DNA of 64,000 nt from CAIUMH01 sp963758555 (lineage in GTDB: Bacteria > Actinomycetota > Acidimicrobiia > Acidimicrobiales > RAAP-2), in contig CAVWVW010000003.1 in the NCBI GenBank assembly GCA_963758555.1, forward strand, positions 558,001 through 622,000. The letters run 5' to 3'. The notes beneath the pieces are model-generated. The model saw only the letters and a list, made by a program, of their open reading frames with translations. It made no database searches and had not been told where the DNA came from. The position numbers and the translations under genes are program-made. Positions within the stretch are counted from its first letter, which is position 1, and each line of letters starts with the position of its first letter. This document shows positions 60,301-64,000 of the stretch, piece by piece.

Positions 60301-61077
60301 TCAGGCGTCTCGGCCGGGCTCTCCGTGCGCCTGGTTGGCCACCCCGTCTCGCCAGTAGGCCTTGGCGTTGATGGCCTGGGCGTCCAGGCCTCGCTCGAGG
60401 AGCGCGCCACGCAGGCCGGCGACCACCTTCATCTCGCCGCCCAGGTAGGCGTGCCCCTCGCCTGAGGGCAGCTCGATCGCCTCGAGACCGGTGAGCAGAC
60501 CGGTCGGATCGGTGAAGACCCGAGCCCCGCGCTCGAGGAAGCATGCCGTCACCCCGACGCCCTCGGGCAGCGACGGGGTGACGGAGTCATCTTCGTGATC
60601 GACCTCGAAGACGAAGAGCGCTTGGCCCGGCGGGTCGATGCTCTCGGCCATGGCGTACGCGGCGGCCAAGAACGAGGCATCACCGATGAACAGATGCCAG
60701 TCAGCCATCTCGTCGAGCAGGACCTTGCCTCGAGGGCCGATCGCCTCGATCGTCGAGTCGAGAGGGGCATCCAACGCCCAGCGAGCTCCCGGACCAGCTG
60801 CGGTCACGTCGATCCAGAGGGTGATCTCCCCGGTCTCGAGATCATGGCTGCGAATGGAGTAGCGGCGCCGGAAGGACCCGTCGCCACCCTCGACGGGGAC
60901 GGCCAGCATGAGGTCTTGGCCTGGTTTCGACGCGAAGCTCGCTGGCGCGCCGCTGAGGCGCAGCTCGACCAACGCCGAGGAGAGGCGCTGGCGATCGGTG
61001 AGACGCAGCTCGAAGGCGACAGCGTCGCCGAGGCGGGCGAGCAGCGCAGAGGTGTCGGGGGCGAAGTCGGGTGTCAT
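60301..61077 (-). CDS. siderophore-interacting (FAD-binding 9) ferric reductase family protein
   Basis: 258 residues. The FAD-binding barrel contains R-R-R-Y-S-I-R-S, matching R-x-Y-S/T, and the C-terminal NAD(P)H-binding SIP domain contains F-I-G-D-A-S-F-L-A-A-A and Y-L-G-G-E. Members reduce ferric siderophores in the cytoplasm to free iron. ATG 61077 has GAGGAG at 61088-61093 on the minus strand and a leader of about 50 bases, unlike the leaderless genes. It could be a target of the DtxR-like regulator at 18.1 kb, but I see no clear iron box. Confidence 0.85.
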   Translation of the reverse strand: MTPDFAPDTSALLARLGDAVAFELRLTDRQRLSSALVELRLSGAPASFASKPGQDLMLAVPVEGGDGSFRRRYSIRSHDLETGEITLWIDVTAAGPGARWALDAPLDSTIEAIGPRGKVLLDEMADWHLFIGDASFLAAAYAMAESIDPPGQALFVFEVDHEDDSVTPSLPEGVGVTACFLERGARVFTDPTGLLTGLEAIELPSGEGHAYLGGEMKVVAGLRGALLERGLDAQAINAKAYWRDGVANQAHGEPGRDA

Positions 61078-61185
61078 CTCAACGTCTCCTCAGTGGTCTG
61101 TCGGGGCGATCGAGCCAGCCCCTCCGGTCGTGCTTGGAGGCTATCGGGGCCTTCGGGTGTCCCCCGTTCAGCCCCAGTCGGGCAG

Positions 61186-61191
61186 TAGTTT
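61186..61191 (+). promoter_or_regulatory. -10 box TAGTTT of ftsK, leaderless type
   Basis: TAGTTT ends 9 bases before GTG 61201, in the divergent gap with the siderophore-interacting protein gene. Confidence 0.5.
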
Positions 61192-61200
61192 CGAGGCACC

Positions 61201-63600
61201 GTGGCATCTTCGCGCTCCAAGCCAGCCCCCAAACACCAGGCGGCCTCGAAGCCTCCCGCTCGTCGGGCGAGCTCGTCAGCTCCGGCCCCGAGGAGCGGCA
61301 TCGTCTCCTCCCACGGCGCAGATCTGGTGGCGGTGGGCCTGGTGACCTTGGCCATCCTTCTGGCGCTGGGGCTGTGGTTCGGCGCGCTCGGACCGGTGGG
61401 CCACGGGCTGAACCGATTCTTGGGTGACCTCCTTGGCTGGGTTCGCTACCTGCTCCCTGTGCTGCTGGTGGGCGTGGTGGCCCTGATGCTGATCCATCGA
61501 GACCACGTCGAGGCCTCGCGGCTGTGGGTCGGAGGGATCCTCGCCGTCTTGGCTCTCTGTGGCATCGCCGGGCTGACCGGTGGCAACCCGGCGCTCAGCG
61601 CACCAGAGAAGGAGCTCCAGCAGTCGGGGGGGATCGTCGGGGCGCTCATCGGCCACTCGCTGTCTCGAGCGGTCGGGACCATCGGTGCCGGTGTGCTGTT
61701 GGTGGCGGTCTTGGTCGTCGCGGGGATCGTGGCGACGGGGGTGCCCCTCAGGGACGTCGTGACGGCGACGGGTCGAGGGGCCAAGCGTGCCGGTTCCACG
61801 GCGGTGGCGTGGTGGGGAGGCTCGAGCGCTCGTCGCCACGGACCAGAGGAGCAGTCAGCCGCCCCCGACGCGCCGGCACCCGTCGTGCCCGTCGACCAGA
61901 TGGCGGCCACCGTGGTCACCGGTGACCAGCCCTTCGACGAGCAGGCAGAGGAGGCATCGGCGGCAGAGTCCTTGGCTGAGCCGGACGCGCCGCCGGTGAC
62001 CAAGCGCGCCAAGAAGGTGGCGAAGGTGATGGTGGCCGCAGGGGAGTGGAAGCTGCCCCCCGCCGAGCTCCTCAAGACCTCGAGCGCCCTGCAGGCCGAT
62101 CGGCGCATCGTCGAGCAGGCCGGTGAGGACCTCGTCGCGGCCTTGGCCGCCCACGGCGTGGTCACCACCCTCATCGGCTCCACGGTGGGCCCCACGGTCA
62201 CGCGCTACGAGCTCGAGCTCGGCCCAGGCGTGAAGGTCGCTCGGGTCACCGGCCTCAACAAGGACATCGCCTACGCCATGGCCTCGCCAGACGTGCGGAT
62301 CTTGGCTCCCATCCCAGGACGCCAGGCCATCGGCGTCGAGGTGCCCAACCGACAGCGCCAGCTGGTGACCTTGGGCGACCTGCTGATCTCGTCGGAGGCC
62401 ACCGAAGACAGCAACCCGCTCTCGGTGGCGCTGGGTCGCGACATCGCGGGACGCACGGTGATGCAGAGCCTGGCCGAGTTCCCCCACGTCTTGATCTCAG
62501 GAGCGACCGGCGCAGGGAAGAGCTCGGCGATCAACTCGTTGATCACCTCGTTGCTCATGAGGACGACGCCGGATCAGGTCAAGCTCATCTTGGTCGACCC
62601 CAAGCGCGTGGAGCTGGGCCAGTACAACGACCTGCCCCACCTGCTCACCCCTGTGGTGGTGGATCCCAAGAAGGCTGCGAACGCACTCAGCTGGGCGGTC
62701 AAGGAGATGGACCGCCGCTACGACCTCTTGGCCGCCCACCACGTCCGCGACATCACCAGCTATCACGAGGCGCTCCTCGCCGGCACGCTCCGACCGACGG
62801 GACCACCCGATGACACCAAGGCCATCGCGGCGATCGCAGCCCGTGCGCGAGCGGCGGCGAGAGATCCCTTCGACGCCGAAGAGGTCGACGAGCCTGAGCT
62901 CGCCGAGGTCGCCAGCGACGACGAGCTCGATCCGCTCCCCTTCATCGTGGTCGTCGTCGATGAGCTGAACGACCTGATGATGGTGGCGGCGCGTGACGTC
63001 GAGGAATCCGTGGTCCGCATCGCCCAGATGGCCCGAGCCGTCGGCATCCACCTGGTCCTCGCCACGCAGCGACCCTCTGTCGACGTGATCACCGGCGTCA
63101 TCAAGGCCAACGTGCCGAGCCGGATGGCGTTCTCGGTCTCCTCGCTGGCTGACAGCCGCGTGATCCTCGATCAGCCCGGCGCTGAGCGCCTGGTGGGCAA
63201 GGGCGACATGCTGCTCTTGACCGCCTCGTCGAACGTGGCTCGACGGATCCAGGCACCGTGGGTCTCGGAGGACGAGGTGCGCGGCGTGGTCTCCTTCTGG
63301 CGAGCCCAGGGCGGCCAGAGCGAGCAGGTCGTCGCCATCAGCGACCTGGAGCCCGCCTCGGGCGGTCTGACCGGCGGGGCCAGCGACGACGACGACGAGC
63401 TGCTCAAAGAGGCCCGTCGGATCGTCATCGACTCACAGCTCGGCTCGACCTCGATGCTGCAGCGAAAGCTGCGTGTGGGCTTCGCCCGAGCCGGTCGCTT
63501 GATGGACCTGCTCGAGCAACAAGGTGTGGTGGGTCCCTCCACGGGCTCGAAGGCACGCGAGGTGCTGATCGGCAAAGACGAGAGCGTCGGCGGCTCCTGA
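61201..63600 (+). CDS. ftsK: DNA translocase FtsK/SpoIIIE
   Basis: 799 residues. Four membrane segments lie at about 41-63, 77-98, 104-122 and 157-182, followed by a Pro/Ala-rich linker. The motor domain has Walker A G-A-T-G-A-G-K-S at 434-441 and Walker B V-V-V-V-D-E-L-N-D-L. The winged-helix gamma domain at the C-terminus contains T-S-M-L-Q-R-K-L-R-V-G-F-A-R-A. It pumps chromosome ends through the septum and activates Xer recombination; xerC is at 31.7 kb. The linker is short compared with E. coli FtsK. Confidence 0.95.
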   Translation: MASSRSKPAPKHQAASKPPARRASSSAPAPRSGIVSSHGADLVAVGLVTLAILLALGLWFGALGPVGHGLNRFLGDLLGWVRYLLPVLLVGVVALMLIHRDHVEASRLWVGGILAVLALCGIAGLTGGNPALSAPEKELQQSGGIVGALIGHSLSRAVGTIGAGVLLVAVLVVAGIVATGVPLRDVVTATGRGAKRAGSTAVAWWGGSSARRHGPEEQSAAPDAPAPVVPVDQMAATVVTGDQPFDEQAEEASAAESLAEPDAPPVTKRAKKVAKVMVAAGEWKLPPAELLKTSSALQADRRIVEQAGEDLVAALAAHGVVTTLIGSTVGPTVTRYELELGPGVKVARVTGLNKDIAYAMASPDVRILAPIPGRQAIGVEVPNRQRQLVTLGDLLISSEATEDSNPLSVALGRDIAGRTVMQSLAEFPHVLISGATGAGKSSAINSLITSLLMRTTPDQVKLILVDPKRVELGQYNDLPHLLTPVVVDPKKAANALSWAVKEMDRRYDLLAAHHVRDITSYHEALLAGTLRPTGPPDDTKAIAAIAARARAAARDPFDAEEVDEPELAEVASDDELDPLPFIVVVVDELNDLMMVAARDVEESVVRIAQMARAVGIHLVLATQRPSVDVITGVIKANVPSRMAFSVSSLADSRVILDQPGAERLVGKGDMLLLTASSNVARRIQAPWVSEDEVRGVVSFWRAQGGQSEQVVAISDLEPASGGLTGGASDDDDELLKEARRIVIDSQLGSTSMLQRKLRVGFARAGRLMDLLEQQGVVGPSTGSKAREVLIGKDESVGGS

Positions 63601-63603
63601 GCA

Positions 63604-64000
63604 ATGTCAGAGGACGCGGCGCCGCCCAAGCGCGGTGCGAAGCGGCGACGCCGCCGGCACCTCATCACGGTGTCCTTGATCGTGGGGCTCGTCGTCGTGC
63701 TGGCCGCAGGTGCGCTGGTGGCGGTCTTCACCCAGCCGCTCCAGGCCGCCACCCTGGCTCCTGAGCAGCGGGTGCTCGTGACGAGTGGCGCGGCACCGAC
63801 GGTGCGCTGGCCCGCGGAGGGGCAAGGGGCCTATGCCGTGGCCTCGCTCGGCGTCAGAGCTCACTCGCCCCAAGAGACCCCGATCCCCATCGGCAGCCTG
63901 GCCAAGATGATGACGGCTCTCGTGGTGCTTGACGACCACCCCTTGACCACCGGCGAGGACGGGCCCAGCGTGACGATCACCGCTCAGGACGTCGCAGGCT
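63604..64000 (+). CDS. D-alanyl-D-alanine carboxypeptidase-like (S11) protein, C-terminus cut by window
   Basis: 132 codons from ATG 63604 to the window edge. The N-terminus has a basic stretch (K-R-R-R-R-R) and one membrane or signal segment at about 21-43. The start of a penicillin-binding-type peptidase domain follows, with the active-site S98-L-A-K101 in I-G-S-L-A-K-M-M-T-A. S11 enzymes trim the last D-Ala of peptidoglycan stem peptides. Remaining motifs lie outside the window, so the family is probable but not certain. It starts 3 bases after ftsK. Confidence 0.75.
   Translation, partial: MSEDAAPPKRGAKRRRRRHLITVSLIVGLVVVLAAGALVAVFTQPLQAATLAPEQRVLVTSGAAPTVRWPAEGQGAYAVASLGVRAHSPQETPIPIGSLAKMMTALVVLDDHPLTTGEDGPSVTITAQDVAG

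Noticed and set aside
1..64000. tRNA, rRNA, CRISPR arrays and insertion sequences
   Set aside because: I looked for them in all gaps and saw none; all gaps are short and accounted for by promoters, leaders or hairpins.

Overview
This 64 kb window is a GC-rich, gene-dense chromosomal segment from an actinobacterium. Supporting signs are a MtrA/MtrB/LpqB-like two-component cluster, a DtxR/IdeR-family regulator, a class II (plant-type) DAHP synthase, a mycothiol-dependent-isomerase-like protein, a compact RNase E/G and many apparently leaderless genes. A single clpP, mreBCD-mrdA next to tig-clpPX-folC-ndk, and an HU without the long Lys-rich tail of mycobacterial HU point to a deep branch such as Acidimicrobiia; that placement is inference. 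I see no rRNA, tRNA, CRISPR array, insertion sequence or prophage. No stretch above 300 bases lacks a gene; the longest gaps hold promoters, structured leaders or terminators.

Layout. 1-2.5 kb: a truncated secreted surface protein, a tiny zinc-ribbon protein and a DinB-like enzyme. 2.6-7.7 kb: protein quality control (tig, clpP, clpX), folC, ndk. 7.9-12.4 kb: rod-shape operon mreB-mreC-mreD-mrdA. 12.5-17.9 kb: a radical-SAM/DUF2344 pair, RNase E/G, rplU-rpmA, a bidirectional terminator and convergent hup. 18.1-25.5 kb: dtxR-like gene, obgE, proB, proA, a MoxR/VWA pair and a histidine phosphatase. 25.5-31.7 kb: DAHP synthase (minus), nadD, a small membrane protein, rsfS, then on the minus strand a response regulator, histidine kinase, GerMN lipoprotein and PrmC-like methyltransferase. 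31.7-41 kb: xerC, rpsB-tsf-pyrH-frr-cdsA-dxr-rseP-ispG. 41-51.5 kb: rimP-nusA-ylxR-infB-rbfA-truB, ribF, rpsO, pnp. 51.6-64 kb: a large YfhO-like membrane protein, dapB, two TetR regulators with a diiron protein, dapA, RNase J, a siderophore-interacting protein (minus), ftsK and the start of a D,D-carboxypeptidase.

Functionally this is mostly core housekeeping: ribosome biogenesis and translation, RNA decay (RNase E/G, PNPase, RNase J), cell wall and shape, isoprenoid and lysine/diaminopimelate synthesis. The accessory parts are the surface protein, the two-component cluster and the TetR/TetR/diiron locus.

Two patterns run through the whole window. First, about eighteen start codons sit 6-11 bases downstream of a TANNNT hexamer (usually TAGNNT), the arrangement of leaderless mRNAs. 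Second, ten conserved genes are broken by a single-base frameshift, nine of which are repaired by skipping one base; this looks like insertion-type sequencing error rather than gene decay. The affected genes are annotated here as whole genes across the break.
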